Below are positions 1-9,103 of a DNA stretch of 64,000 bases, piece after piece. Source of the DNA: Halalkalibacter krulwichiae (GTDB lineage: Bacteria; Bacillota; Bacilli; Bacillales; Bacillaceae_D); NCBI RefSeq assembly GCF_002109385.1, contig NZ_CP020814.1, forward strand, positions 2,131,501 to 2,195,500. Reading direction: 5' to 3'. The position numbers and the translations under genes are program-made. Every line of letters starts with the position of its first letter. The first letter of the stretch is position 1. The notes below the pieces were generated by a model. The model was not told where the DNA came from and searched no databases. It saw nothing but the letters and a program-made list of their open reading frames with translations.

Positions 1-193
1 CTTCAGAATAGAGAGAGTTCAGTTTATTTAATACTTCTTCTTCATTTAGATGTCGATCTTTTATAGCCTCTGAAATTGGTTGGTTTCCTCCGCAACAAAA
101 GTCAATTTTGTATTCCTTAAGCACCTGACTCGCTTTAGGAAATTTTGTTACTATATCACCCGTTTTTGTTGTTCTGAAAAATACTTGTTCCAT
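1..193 (-). CDS. RIC/ScdA family iron-sulfur cluster repair protein (3' part outside window)
   Basis: Only the first 64 codons lie in the window; the gene runs off the left edge. The N-terminus carries the ScdA_N (DUF542) signature FPKASQVLKEYKIDFCCGGN at about residues 18-37, including the Cys-Cys-Gly-Gly motif. Family knowledge: these di-iron proteins repair Fe-S clusters damaged by nitric oxide or oxidants. The ATG is preceded by GAGGAGGTT on the minus strand. It is divergent from a radical SAM gene, with a CRP/Fnr-type dyad between them, which fits expression when nitrate or nitrite respiration produces NO. The hemerythrin-like C-terminal domain cannot be checked. Confidence 0.85.
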   Translation of the reverse strand, partial: MEQVFFRTTKTGDIVTKFPKASQVLKEYKIDFCCGGNQPISEAIKDRHLNEEEVLNKLNSLYSE

Positions 194-252
194 TTGATAA
201 CCTCCTCGTATTTTATTACAAATTAACTCTAACTTTTTCTGTCTTAACAAAA

Positions 253-268
253 GGTGATACAGCTCACA
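253..268. promoter_or_regulatory. Fnr-type binding site
   Basis: GGTGA-TACAGC-TCACA matches the Bacillus Fnr box TGTGA-N6-TCACA with one mismatch. On the minus strand a TAGAGT -10-like element (226-231) lies at the distance expected for an activator centred near -41.5 of the RIC gene. No good -10 is seen on the plus side. Confidence 0.6.
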
Positions 269-384
269 TAAAAAGTGACAATCTCGTGAATGGAGTTATT
301 GCCAATTTTATTGTGATAGACTTCACTCCTTTTTTCTTTAATTACCATTATCATGTCTTTAGAAAGAGAAAGGAGTGGTTATCT

Positions 385-1476
385 GTGATCCAGCAATATC
401 ATCAAAATCCTTTTATTGTTATTTGGGAAGTAACAAGAGCGTGTGCGTTAAAATGTCTTCATTGTCGTGCTGAAGCACAACATTTACGGGATTCTAGAGA
501 ATTGACTTTACAAGAAGGGAAAGCGTTAATTGATCAAATCTATCAAATGAATAATCCATTACTTGTTCTTACCGGAGGAGATCCATTAGTTAGAGAGGAC
601 CTTTTTGAATTAATCGAACACGCAGTTAAACGAGGAGTCCGAATCTCTATGACACCGAGCGCTACTCCTCGAGTTACAAAAAAAGTGATGGAAAAAGCTA
701 AAGTAGCTGGGTTATCTCGATGGGCGTTTAGTCTAGATGGCCATAATAGAGATATTCATGATCATTTTAGAGGAACAAAAGGGTCATTTGATTTAACAAT
801 GAAAGCCATCCGACATTTAAAAGAATTGAAGATGCCATTACAGATTAATACGGTTGTTTCGAAATTTAATGTTAAACATATGAGGGAAATAGCTGAATTA
901 GTAAGTGAGTTAGAGGCAGTACTGTGGAGTGTATTCTTTCTTGTACCTACAGGAAGAGGTAAAAACCTTCAGCCTATTACCCCAGATCAACACGAGGAAG
1001 TGATGAATTGGTTAGTTGACTTGAAGAAAACAGCATCTTTTGATATTAAAACAACTGAAGCACCGTTCTTTCGAAGAGTCTTGATTCAAAGACAAGGAGA
1101 AAATAGTAACTATAAAATGAACTCAAGCCATTTAGATCGCGATTGCTTAGGTCGAGCTCAAAATGTTAATGATGGTAATGGCTTTTTGTTTATTTCACAC
1201 ATTGGTGATGTTTTTCCTAGTGGCTTCTTACCAATTAATTGCGGTAATATACGTATAAATGACCTTGCAACTATTTACCGGGAGCATCCTGTGTTTACTT
1301 CGCTAAGAAATCCATCACTTTATAAGGGAAAATGCGGAACGTGTGAATATAAATTTATTTGTGGTGGTTCTCGTGCTAGGGCTTTTGCAGTAACAGGTGA
1401 TTATTTAGAAAGTGAACCGTATTGTAACTATATACCAAGAGCTGTGCAGTTTGGAAAGGTTGAAAAGGCTGACTAA
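385..1476 (+). CDS. Radical SAM/SPASM domain protein (BA_1875-like family)
   Basis: Radical SAM enzyme of 363 aa. The 4Fe-4S motif is CALKCLHC, inside TRACALKCLHCRAE near residue 20, followed by the LTGGDPL strand. A C-terminal Cys cluster (CGTCEYKFICGG ... EPYC) is SPASM-like and should hold extra Fe-S clusters. The sequence (SATPRVT, WAFSLDGH, WSVFFLVPTGRG) resembles the TIGR04053 group, related to the NirJ/AhbC-type heme enzymes; the substrate is unknown. The start is GTG 385 with AAAGGAG nine bases upstream; an in-frame ATG further upstream has no such site. It lies opposite a RIC gene and beside a YwiC-like gene, so an anaerobic or nitrogen-oxide-linked role is likely but inferred. Confidence 0.8.
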   Translation: MIQQYHQNPFIVIWEVTRACALKCLHCRAEAQHLRDSRELTLQEGKALIDQIYQMNNPLLVLTGGDPLVREDLFELIEHAVKRGVRISMTPSATPRVTKKVMEKAKVAGLSRWAFSLDGHNRDIHDHFRGTKGSFDLTMKAIRHLKELKMPLQINTVVSKFNVKHMREIAELVSELEAVLWSVFFLVPTGRGKNLQPITPDQHEEVMNWLVDLKKTASFDIKTTEAPFFRRVLIQRQGENSNYKMNSSHLDRDCLGRAQNVNDGNGFLFISHIGDVFPSGFLPINCGNIRINDLATIYREHPVFTSLRNPSLYKGKCGTCEYKFICGGSRARAFAVTGDYLESEPYCNYIPRAVQFGKVEKAD

Positions 1477-1503
1477 GGAAAAGCGCGATTCCTAGTCAGC
1501 CTT
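1465..1503. terminator. Convergent bidirectional terminator
   Basis: AAGGCTGACTA pairs with TAGTCAGCCTT, with an inner GGAA/TTCC. It overlaps the radical SAM stop codon and lies just past the end of the opposing YwiC-like gene, so it can serve both. T tracts are weak. Confidence 0.65.
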
Positions 1504-1508
1504 ATGAA

Positions 1509-2219
1509 TTACATCAGAACAAGATAGAGAACAAAAAATATACAACCATTTACAATTTCAATTATACCAATTTTCATTGGTTGTAATTGTTTCTTTCTTG
1601 AAGTTAACCAATCTTTTAATGCACTAGGCAAATAGGCAAACGTAAAAAGGGGAATGCAGAGCAGCGTTGGAACTAGTAATAAAAGTAGATGGAATAAATG
1701 AGATTTTTTCTTGAATTGTATGTTTTTACGTTCACGAATTAATGACTTTACATAGAACGCACTTGCTGTAAAATAAAAAGCTACGAGTATCAATAATAGA
1801 ATGACTTCTATTGTATAGGGTGCAACGATTGCATAAGACGCAACTCCTCCAAGTGTAAATGTTATGATTCCGCTAAGGTTGTTCCATAAGCTTCTTTCAT
1901 TCTTTTTATTAATGAAATAAATATTAACTAAAAGAAGAGGAAAAAGGCATAATCCAAGCCAAAGTAAAAACGGATAAATCCAAATGATCGGTATTAGAAA
2001 TATACAAGCAACAACTGCATACAAAATTAGCCATCGGAACATTTCTTGATTACGTTTTTTATTGCGGTAAATAGTTAACAGTGGTGTAGAAGCTAAATAG
2101 AGAAAAAACCAACCGACAAATAACGGGATGTGGACGAGGCTAGGTGTTGAAGTAATGACTCCAAGTAAGAAAGGTAAGAAAAACATCATCCACGTACCGT
2201 GTTCTTTTGGTAAAACCAT
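1509..2219 (-). CDS. YwiC-like integral membrane protein
   Basis: 236 aa, almost entirely hydrophobic, with about seven to eight membrane segments. It begins MVLPKEHGTW, the conserved N-terminal signature of the YwiC-like family. The ATG at 2219 follows AAGGAGGAATTTTA; a longer in-frame start at 2264 lacks a comparable site. In B. subtilis ywiC sits in the narK-fnr-ywiC region, and here it again neighbours genes with Fnr-type sites. Its function is not known. Confidence 0.75.
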   Translation of the reverse strand: MVLPKEHGTWMMFFLPFLLGVITSTPSLVHIPLFVGWFFLYLASTPLLTIYRNKKRNQEMFRWLILYAVVACIFLIPIIWIYPFLLWLGLCLFPLLLVNIYFINKKNERSLWNNLSGIITFTLGGVASYAIVAPYTIEVILLLILVAFYFTASAFYVKSLIRERKNIQFKKKSHLFHLLLLLVPTLLCIPLFTFAYLPSALKDWLTSRKKQLQPMKIGIIEIVNGCIFFVLYLVLM

Positions 2220-2289
2220 TAAAATTCCTCCTTGCTGTATAAAAGCCTTTATCAATGTTTTCAATTTAACGAATTAGATCATTTATGAC

Positions 2290-2305
2290 TGTAATAAAGA
2301 TCACA
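2290..2305. promoter_or_regulatory. Possible second Fnr-type site
   Basis: TGTAA-TAAAGA-TCACA differs from the Fnr box by one base. It lies in the divergent gap between the YwiC-like and AcuI-like genes. No matching -10 was fixed, so its target is uncertain. Confidence 0.35.
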
Positions 2306-2419
2306 CTGTACTCTTTAAACTAAGCTTCAGTTAGTAATCATGTTTAGGAAAAAGAAGGGAATTCAGTGGAAAAGAAAGAAGTAAGTGGTCAATATTTTAT
2401 TTTAAGGAGTTGTAGTATA

Positions 2420-3405
2420 TTGAATCATTATCGAGCCTTGGTATTTGATTTAGCTAAAGATCAGAGCGTTATAAGCATACAAGAAAGAACGAAAAGAGAC
2501 CTTGCCGAGGGTGAGGTTACAATTAAGGTTTCTTATTCAAGCGTGAACTATAAAGATGGTTTAGCAACCATTCCTAAGAAAATTATTCAATCTTATCCCT
2601 TAGTGCCGGGCATTGACTTAGCGGGTACGGTTATTGAATCGCGTGATGAACGCTTTTCAAAAGGAGACGAAGTGATTGCCACAAGTTATGATATAGGGGT
2701 ATCACATGATGGAGGTTTTAGTGAATTAGCAATTGTCCCAGCCAATTGGGTTGTGTCTTTACCAAACGGGTTAACGTTAAAAGAAGCTATGATTCTTGGG
2801 ACTGCAGGCTTGACAGCAGCTTTATCGATCCAACGCTTGGAGGAAAATGGCCTGTCACCCGAACAAGGATCGGTGTTGGTGACAGGTGCAACAGGTGGAG
2901 TTGGTAGTTTAGCTGTAAACATGTTAGCTCAAAGAGGGTATAAAGTAACAGCAAGTACGGGAAAAGAAACGGAGCATGATTACTTAAGAGAACTAGGGGC
3001 TACTGACGTAATTCACCGTGATCTATTTCTTAGTGAAGAGAAAAGAGTATTAAGAAAAGAACTATATGCAGCAGCGGTGGACCCAGTTGGCGGGAGGACG
3101 TTAGAGCATATATTAACTCTAATTAAATATGGTGGTTCGATTGCTAATAGTGGTTTAACTGGAGGAACAAAGGTAGAAACAAGTGTTTTTCCATTTATAT
3201 TAAGGGAGTAAATTGGCTAGGAATAGATTCTGTATATTGCCCAATGCCACTAAGAGAAAAAGTATGGGCAAGGTTGGCAACTGATTTAAAACCAACACAT
3301 CTTCATTCTGACATTGTAAACGAAATTACATTAGACGAATTACCAGTGACTCTTCAAACCATTTTAAACGGGGATGCTCGAGGAAGAACTATTGTGAGAT
3401 TATAG
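2420..3405 (+). pseudogene. AcuI/YhdH-family NADPH quinone (acryloyl-CoA) reductase, frameshifted
   Basis: MDR-superfamily oxidoreductase of the YhdH/AcuI type: VNYKDGLA and the LVPGIDLAGTV catalytic-domain motif, then the nucleotide-binding VTGATGGVGS. The first frame stops at 3211 after FPFILRE. The next frame continues the family C-terminus without a gap (VNWLGIDSVYCPM ... GRTIVRL) to 3405. Restoring one G in the GGG at 3204-3206 joins them. The TTG at 2420 is taken as start because AAGGAG at 2404-2409 is ten bases upstream and the downstream sequence fits the family N-terminus; an in-frame start at 2366 adds unrelated residues. The break is either a sequence error in a G run or a real null allele. 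Confidence 0.8.
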
Positions 3406-3517
3406 TCCACTCTTATAAATAGAATGGTATAATTCAGAGAAAATGGAAGATCTATGTTGAAGTTATATTCTAAGTATGTTACAAATAGAAGTATATTTAT
3501 ACACAATTTAAAATGTT

Positions 3518-3608
3518 TTCGCTGCTAGGGGTGCAAAATTTGCTGAGAGAGACAGTAGTCTTAACCCTTAAAACCTGATCTAGTTCGTACTAGCGTAGGG
3601 AAGAAGTG
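3518..3608 (+). ncRNA. TPP (Thi-box) riboswitch
   Basis: The conserved TPP aptamer parts appear in order: GGGGTGC (3528-3534), GCTGAGAGAGA, ACCCTT, then AACCTGATCTAGTT and TAGCGTAGGGAAG. It precedes the thiamine salvage operon. AAGAAGTG at 3601-3608 is complementary to CACTTCTT in the downstream terminator, which suggests an aptamer / antiterminator / terminator switch. High TPP should stop transcription. Confidence 0.97.
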
Positions 3609-3660
3609 TAAAAATCTATTATTCAATTTGTCTAATGTTTTTAGTCTTATTGATAGTAAA

Positions 3661-3697
3661 GCCACTTCTTTAATCTTGGAAGTGGTTTTTATTTTTT
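3661..3697 (+). terminator. Riboswitch-controlled intrinsic terminator
   Basis: CCACTTC pairs with GAAGTGG, followed by TTTTTATTTTTT. It lies between the TPP aptamer and the first gene of the operon. Its left arm can instead pair with AAGAAGTG at the 3' end of the aptamer. Confidence 0.88.
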
Positions 3698-3718
3698 CTG
3701 AAAAAGGAGGGGATGAAA

Positions 3719-5001
3719 TTGAGTGCAAAGATTGAGGCAATTATTGACCAAGTTGAGGAACGCCAAGAAGAGTTAATCAATCTATTAAAAACGTTAATTT
3801 CATTTGAAACCCCAGCTCCGCCTGCGAGGAATACGAAAGAAGCTCAAGAGTACGTAGCTAGCTTACTAGAAGAGATGGGCTTTGATATTGATATGTGGGA
3901 TGTGTATCCGAATGATCCGAATATTATCGGAACATTAAAAGGTAATCAATCTAATGAGTATAATAGTCTGATTATTAACGGTCATATCGATGTTGCTGAG
4001 GTAAATGAAGATGAAGAGTGGGAAACAAATCCATTTAATGCTGTAGTTCGAGATGGAGTAGTCATTGGCAGAGGTGCCGCTGATATGAAAGGTGGACTAG
4101 CAGGCGCTCTTTTTGCGATTCAGTTACTTCGCGAAGCAGGGATAGAATTGCCAGGTGATCTTATTTTTCAATCAGTCATTGGTGAAGAAGTAGGGGAAGC
4201 TGGGACACTTCAATGCTGCAAAAGAGGAAGTACGGCTGATTTTGCTATAGTTGTTGATACAAGTGAGTTACATATTCAAGGTCAGGGCGGAGTTATCACT
4301 GGGTGGATCACAATAAAAAGTAACCAAACTTATCATGATGCTACTAGGAGGAATATGATTCATGCTGGTGGTAACTTATTTGCAGCAAGCGCGATTGAAA
4401 AAATGACAAAAGTCATTGATGGTTTACAAGAACTTGAACGTCATTGGGCGATTACCAAAAGTTATCCTGGAGTTCCTCCTGGAGCAAACACGATCAATCC
4501 TGCTGTCATTGAAGGTGGACGTCATGCAGCATTTATTGCTGACGAGTGCCGACTATGGATAACGGTTCATTTTTATCCGAATGAAACATATGAACATGTA
4601 GCCAAGGAAGTTGAAGAACATATTTTAAAAATAGCAGAGGCGGATATATGGTTACGAGAAAATCCACCTACCTTTACGTGGGGGGGACTTCGATGATTGA
4701 GGATCGTGGTGAAATATTTCCTTCACTTGAAATTAATCCAGCGAATCCTGCTATTCAATTACTTGCAAATACGCATAAGGAAATAGTCGGACAAGAAGCG
4801 ATTATTGACGTTTCACCTACCGTAACAGATGGCGGATGGCTTGGTGATGCAGGAATTCCAACTGTTATTTACGGACCTGGAGATTTACTTAATGCGCATT
4901 CAGTAAACGAACAAGTTTCAATTAAACAACTTGTAGAGTATACAAAGACACTTATGAAGTTTATTCACGAATGGACAAATCAAATAAGAAGAGGTGCTTA
5001 A
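3719..5001 (+). pseudogene. ylmB: YlmB-like M20 deacylase (formylaminopyrimidine deformylase), frameshifted
   Basis: M20 metallopeptidase-fold hydrolase, about 428 aa when joined. Metal ligands are visible: NGHIDVAE (His, Asp), GRGAADMKGG (bridging Asp), GEEVGEAGT (Glu pair), VVDTSE, and a late AHSVNE. The frame breaks at the seven-G run 4680-4686: the first frame ends FTWGGLR and the other resumes TSMIEDRGEIFPSLEI; eight Gs would restore WGGTSM. TTG 3719 is preferred to ATG 3713 because AAGGAGG at 3704-3710 is eight bases from it. Within a TPP-riboswitch operon with tenA and thiXYZ it most likely deformylates N-formyl-4-amino-5-aminomethyl-2-methylpyrimidine in thiamine salvage. The break may be a sequence error. 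Confidence 0.8.
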
Positions 5002-5003
5002 GA

Positions 5004-5678
5004 ATGAAATTTAGTGAACGTTTACACAAAAAATTACAGCCAATTTGGAGGAAAAACCACGCGCATCCGTTTGTTCAAGGGATTGGCGATGGATCATTAG
5101 ATCAAAATAAATTTCGTTTTTACATGATTCAAGATTATTTATATTTAACAGAATACGCTAAATTATTTGCTTTAGGTGTAATGAAAGCAGAAGATCTTGA
5201 AACAATGGGGAAATTTGCAAACTTACTTGATGCAACTTTAAATGAGGAGATGTCTTTACATCGCGAATACGCCAAAAAGTTTGGAATTGAGGAAAGTGAA
5301 TTTGAAAACGCCAAGCCCGCTCCAACTATGTTAGCGTACACTCATTATATGCTTCATGTAGGTCAAAATGGAACACTTGCGGATTTAGTAGCTGCTGTTC
5401 TTCCTTGTACTTGGAGTTATTGGGAGATTGGGAAAGAATTAAACGACATACCGGGAGCAGCTGATCATGAATTTTATGGTGAATGGATTCAAATGTATCG
5501 TTCAGATGAGTTTGGTCAGTTGGCAAAGTGGTTAATTGACTTATTAGACACTTTAACGGAAGGGAAACCAGAGACAGAACTTTCTAAACTCGAAGAAATT
5601 TTCTTGAATACAACTAGATTTGAATATATGTTTTGGGAGATGTCTTACAACCAAGAGATGTGGCCAACGGATGAGTAA
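5004..5678 (+). CDS. tenA: Aminopyrimidine aminohydrolase (thiaminase II)
   Basis: TenA, 224 aa, the usual length. It hydrolyses 4-amino-5-aminomethyl-2-methylpyrimidine to HMP for thiamine salvage. Catalytic elements are in place: the Asp in FRFYMIQDYLYL (residue 44), the nucleophilic Cys in VLPCTWSYWEIG (near 135) and the Glu in the C-terminal FEYMFWEMSY. It starts two bases after the ylmB stop, and its 3' end overlaps the start of the ATPase gene by eight bases, indicating translational coupling. It would receive the product of YlmB. Confidence 0.95.
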   Translation: MKFSERLHKKLQPIWRKNHAHPFVQGIGDGSLDQNKFRFYMIQDYLYLTEYAKLFALGVMKAEDLETMGKFANLLDATLNEEMSLHREYAKKFGIEESEFENAKPAPTMLAYTHYMLHVGQNGTLADLVAAVLPCTWSYWEIGKELNDIPGAADHEFYGEWIQMYRSDEFGQLAKWLIDLLDTLTEGKPETELSKLEEIFLNTTRFEYMFWEMSYNQEMWPTDE

Positions 5679-6447
5679 AAAGTCTTTAAATTTTAAAGAT
5701 GTAAGCTTTTCCTACACCAAAGGACAACGTTCAGATTCGGATAAAATTCTTGATAAACTCAGTTTTGATGTGAACCAAGGAGAATTTATAAGTATTATTG
5801 GACCAAGTGGTTCAGGTAAAAGCACGCTGTTTAGATTAATTACAGGGTTAGAACAGCCACTCGATGGTGATATTCTGATTAATGATCAATCGTTCCCAAA
5901 CCGCTTTGGAAAAGTAGGATACATGCCTCAAAAAGATTTATTAATGCCTTGGCGTACAATCCTAGCGAATGCAGCTTTACCGTTAGAGTTAAGAGGTGTA
6001 AATAAGGAAGAGGCCTATAAACAAGTTAAGAGTCTCCTAGATGATTTCGGTTTAAAAGGGGTTGAACAAAAGTATCCAGGAGATTTATCTGGTGGAATGA
6101 GACAGCGTGTCTCATTCTTAAGAAGTGTATTAAGTGGATCGAATGTTTTATTGCTTGATGAACCATTTAGTGCCCTTGATGCAATCACTCGACTGATAAT
6201 GCAAGAGTGGCTAATAGAACAATGGAGTAGATGGGAGAAAACAATTCTATTTATTACACATGATGTAGATGAAGCTCTGTTTTTATCGGATCGGATTTTT
6301 GTCTTTACAGAAACACCTGTGTGCCAGTTAAATGAAGTGATTGTTCCATTAAAGAGACCTAGAGATATTCGAGACATTCATGTTCCGGAAGTGCTCTCAG
6401 TTAAAGAACAATTAATTAACCAACTTCGTAAACAGGTGAAGAGATGA
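5671..6447 (+). CDS. thiZ: Thiamine-pyrimidine ABC transporter, ATP-binding protein
   Basis: 258-aa ABC ATPase with Walker A GPSGSGKST, signature LSGGMRQR, Walker B LLLDEPFSALD and switch His in FITHDVDEALF. It belongs to the nitrate/sulfonate/taurine/thiamine-precursor group. The ATG at 5671 lies inside the end of tenA, and the gene overlaps the permease by four bases (ATGA). A longer in-frame start at 5620 would lie deep in tenA and was rejected. Its partner genes and the TPP riboswitch place it with ThiXYZ, the importer of formylaminopyrimidine. Confidence 0.92.
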   Translation: MSKKSLNFKDVSFSYTKGQRSDSDKILDKLSFDVNQGEFISIIGPSGSGKSTLFRLITGLEQPLDGDILINDQSFPNRFGKVGYMPQKDLLMPWRTILANAALPLELRGVNKEEAYKQVKSLLDDFGLKGVEQKYPGDLSGGMRQRVSFLRSVLSGSNVLLLDEPFSALDAITRLIMQEWLIEQWSRWEKTILFITHDVDEALFLSDRIFVFTETPVCQLNEVIVPLKRPRDIRDIHVPEVLSVKEQLINQLRKQVKR

Positions 6448-7196
6448 ATCTAGTGAAAAATTACTATACATCAATTCTCGTTGTGTTCGTTTTGTTTATT
6501 AGTTGGGAATTAATCGCTAGACTAATAGGAATGGCCTTTATTTTACCTTCACCTATTCAGGTAATGGTAAAGCTATGGGATATTAGAGAATTATTATTTT
6601 GGGTTCATCTGCCATCCACTTTAGCTATTATTATTATTGGGTTAGCACTATCTATCTTATTTGGAGTAGGATTGGCGGTTTGGATGAGCTTAAGCAAAGC
6701 AGTTGAAAAGGCATTTTATCCTATCATTATTTCATCGCAAACGATCCCTATCATCGCACTTGCACCAATTTTTGTTCTTTGGTTTGGTTACTCTATTTGG
6801 AGCAAAGTTGTAGTGACGGTACTTATTACGTTTTTTCCGATTACGGTTAATACGTTTGATGGTTTGAAGTCAGGTAGTAAGGAATTAAAAGAGCTATTAC
6901 AAACAATGGGGGCAAATAAAAGAGATATTTTCTTTAAATTAAGTGTTCCATCAGCTCTACCACATTTTTTCTCTGGTTTAAAAGTTGCGGTTACATTTAG
7001 TGTAATTGGAGCGGCGATAGGAGAGTGGCTTGGTGCACAATCGGGACTAGGTTATTTTAGCAGACGAATGATGACTCAGTTTGACGGAGCAGGAGTATTT
7101 GCACCAATTGTTTTGTTATCATCAGTTGGGATTGTTTTATTTCTACTCGTTCTTATATTAGAAAAAGTGACATTAAAGTGGAGGAGAACAGAATGA
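6444..7196 (+). CDS. thiX: Thiamine-pyrimidine ABC transporter, permease
   Basis: 250 aa with about six membrane segments of the BPD_transp_1 type. The EAA-like cytoplasmic loop is the stretch ELLQTMGANKRDIFFKLSVP (residues about 152-171), which docks on the ATPase. It overlaps thiZ by four bases and thiY by four bases, so the three are made as a unit. Confidence 0.92.
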   Translation: MNLVKNYYTSILVVFVLFISWELIARLIGMAFILPSPIQVMVKLWDIRELLFWVHLPSTLAIIIIGLALSILFGVGLAVWMSLSKAVEKAFYPIIISSQTIPIIALAPIFVLWFGYSIWSKVVVTVLITFFPITVNTFDGLKSGSKELKELLQTMGANKRDIFFKLSVPSALPHFFSGLKVAVTFSVIGAAIGEWLGAQSGLGYFSRRMMTQFDGAGVFAPIVLLSSVGIVLFLLVLILEKVTLKWRRTE

Positions 7197-8218
7197 AGAA
7201 ATGGGTAAGGTTTGCAAGTGCAAGTGTCATTTTAGCAAGTTTGGTAGCTTGTGGAGACGGTGAACAACAAGAAGAAGCAGAAGGAATGGAACAACCTATA
7301 GTTGAGGAAGAATTGGCACAAGTTGATATCATGCTGGATTGGTATCCTAATGCTGTACATAGTTATTTATATGTAGCACAAGAAAAAGGTTATTTTGAAG
7401 AAGAAGGTGTTGAAGTAACGATTCAATTTCCAGCTAATCCAACTGACCCAATTAATTTAGCAGCAGCAGGGCAGGTTACGTTAGGGATTTCTTATCAGCC
7501 GGATGTTGTAATTGCCAGAGCAACACAAGATGTTCCTGTTAAATCAATTGGCGCCATTGTTCGTTCCCCATTAAACCATGTTGTTTTTATGGAAGATAGC
7601 GAAATACAAACTCCGAAAGATTTAGAAGGTAAGAAAGTTGGCTTTCCAGGTATCCCTTTAAATGAATCCATTTTAAAAACAATGGTTCAAAATGATAATG
7701 GCGATCCGGAAAATGTACAAATGATTGATGTTGGTTTTGAATTAGGTACTTCTGTCGTCAGTGAGCGCGTTGATGCTGTAATTGGAGCTTATATTAACCA
7801 TGAAGTTCCCGTATTAAAGTATAATGGACATAATACGCGCTTTTTTAATCCAGTTGAATATGGTGTTCCAAGCTACTATGAACTTGTTGTCGTAACGAGT
7901 GATTCTACATGGGAATCAGAGGAAGAAAGTATTCGAGCTTTTTGGCGTGGAGCAACAAAAGGCTATCAGTTCATGAAAGAGAATCCTGAAGAAGCCTTAG
8001 CTATTCTGTTATCAAATCAGGATGAAGCGAATTTCCCATTAATTGAGGATGTAGAGCAAGAAAGTTTAGAAATTCTTCTCCCTAAGATGGAATCGGAGAA
8101 TGGATTTGGAAATCAAGAAGACGTCTCTTGGCAAGAAACAATTGACTGGATGCTCGATTATGAATTAATTGAAGAAGCACCATTGTTAGAAGATATTTTT
8201 GTGAACATAGTTGAATAA
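7193..8218 (+). CDS. thiY: Thiamine-pyrimidine ABC transporter, substrate-binding lipoprotein
   Basis: 341 aa. It begins with a lipoprotein signal (MKKWVRFASASVILASLVAC); the lipobox LVAC puts the mature Cys at residue 20. An acidic linker follows, then an NMT1/THI5-like domain (DWYPNAVHSYLYVAQEKGYF) that binds pyrimidine precursors. The ATG at 7193 has GGAGGAGAACAG upstream; an earlier in-frame start at 7178 would sit inside that site. The predicted ligand is N-formyl-4-amino-5-aminomethyl-2-methylpyrimidine, by operon analogy with B. halodurans ThiY. Confidence 0.92.
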   Translation: MKKWVRFASASVILASLVACGDGEQQEEAEGMEQPIVEEELAQVDIMLDWYPNAVHSYLYVAQEKGYFEEEGVEVTIQFPANPTDPINLAAAGQVTLGISYQPDVVIARATQDVPVKSIGAIVRSPLNHVVFMEDSEIQTPKDLEGKKVGFPGIPLNESILKTMVQNDNGDPENVQMIDVGFELGTSVVSERVDAVIGAYINHEVPVLKYNGHNTRFFNPVEYGVPSYYELVVVTSDSTWESEEESIRAFWRGATKGYQFMKENPEEALAILLSNQDEANFPLIEDVEQESLEILLPKMESENGFGNQEDVSWQETIDWMLDYELIEEAPLLEDIFVNIVE

Positions 8219-8282
8219 TAAGCAAAAATGATCAATAAATGGTGAAATCAAGTCTTTAAATCATAATGTATTAATTGTCTCT

Positions 8283-8321
8283 AGGTTCATTCATGGATTT
8301 TTTTACTCTATGAATGAACCT
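8283..8321 (+). terminator. Terminator of the thiamine salvage operon
   Basis: AGGTTCATTCAT pairs with ATGAATGAACCT (12 bp), followed by TCCTTTATTG. The T tract is interrupted but the stem is long and lies directly behind thiY. Confidence 0.7.
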
Positions 8322-8426
8322 CCTTTATTGTAAAGGAAAGTGTACCTCGTTGTTTTATTTGTATATAAAGCCTGCATCGAGAAGAAACTAACTTCTAGGT
8401 TTTGATTACAATAGAGGTGCGTATTT

Positions 8427-9101
8427 ATGAAGCATAGATTATGGTGGGTTTTTTTTGTATTTTGTATTCTACCGTTAGCAGGATTTATTGCTATTTCTTT
8501 TTTTGTTTCGAATGGTCAAGTTTCAACTATAGATCAATTTGTTATTGATTTTGTGAAGCGGATAGAGTCTCCTAGCTTGACGAATGCAATGGTCTTTGTT
8601 AGCCATTTAGGTTCAACAGGACCTGTTATTGTTCTATCTTGTATTGTATTGGCGATGATTTATCTTAATTACCGAAAAAAAGATGAAGTTATCTTGTTTA
8701 TTATTGTCTCATTAGGATCTACAGGAATAAATCAAGCCCTTAAAATTTTATTTAAGAGAGATCGCCCATTAGAACAAATAATTATGGAAACAGGTTTTAG
8801 TTATCCCAGCGGGCATACAATGGCAGCAGTTTCCCTTTACGGAATTGTGACTTTCTTATTTTGGAGGCACATTCCGTCTAAAATAGGAAGAACGGTGCTA
8901 ATTTGTGTTAGTAGTTTTATGATTTTAGTGATTGCTTTCAGTCGAGTGTATTTAAGAGTTCATTACGCTAGTGATATCATAGGAGCCGTTCTTTTAAGCG
9001 GAATCTGGCTTTACCTTTCTATTTGGGTGTACCAGTATAGTAAGGAGAAGCATCATGATAAAGAGGTATTAAAAAAAGAATCTAATCCAAAAAGGAGTTA
9101 A
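8427..9101 (+). CDS. PAP2-family membrane phosphatase
   Basis: 224 aa with six predicted membrane segments. The three PAP2 phosphatase motifs are present: KRDRPLEQ (K-x6-RP type), SYPSGHTMA (PSGH) and SRVYLRVHYASDIIGA (SR-x5-H-x3-D). Such enzymes dephosphorylate undecaprenyl pyrophosphate, phosphatidylglycerophosphate or phosphatidic acid; which one cannot be told here. It is followed after two bases by a PC4-like gene. Confidence 0.88.
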   Translation: MKHRLWWVFFVFCILPLAGFIAISFFVSNGQVSTIDQFVIDFVKRIESPSLTNAMVFVSHLGSTGPVIVLSCIVLAMIYLNYRKKDEVILFIIVSLGSTGINQALKILFKRDRPLEQIIMETGFSYPSGHTMAAVSLYGIVTFLFWRHIPSKIGRTVLICVSSFMILVIAFSRVYLRVHYASDIIGAVLLSGIWLYLSIWVYQYSKEKHHDKEVLKKESNPKRS

Positions 9102-9103
9102 AC

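Noticed and set aside
3204..3211. Programmed -1/+1 frameshifting in the acuI-like gene (and in ylmB, nirB)
   Set aside because: No slippery heptamer with a pseudoknot was seen, relatives encode these proteins in one frame, and the common G-run pattern points to base loss.
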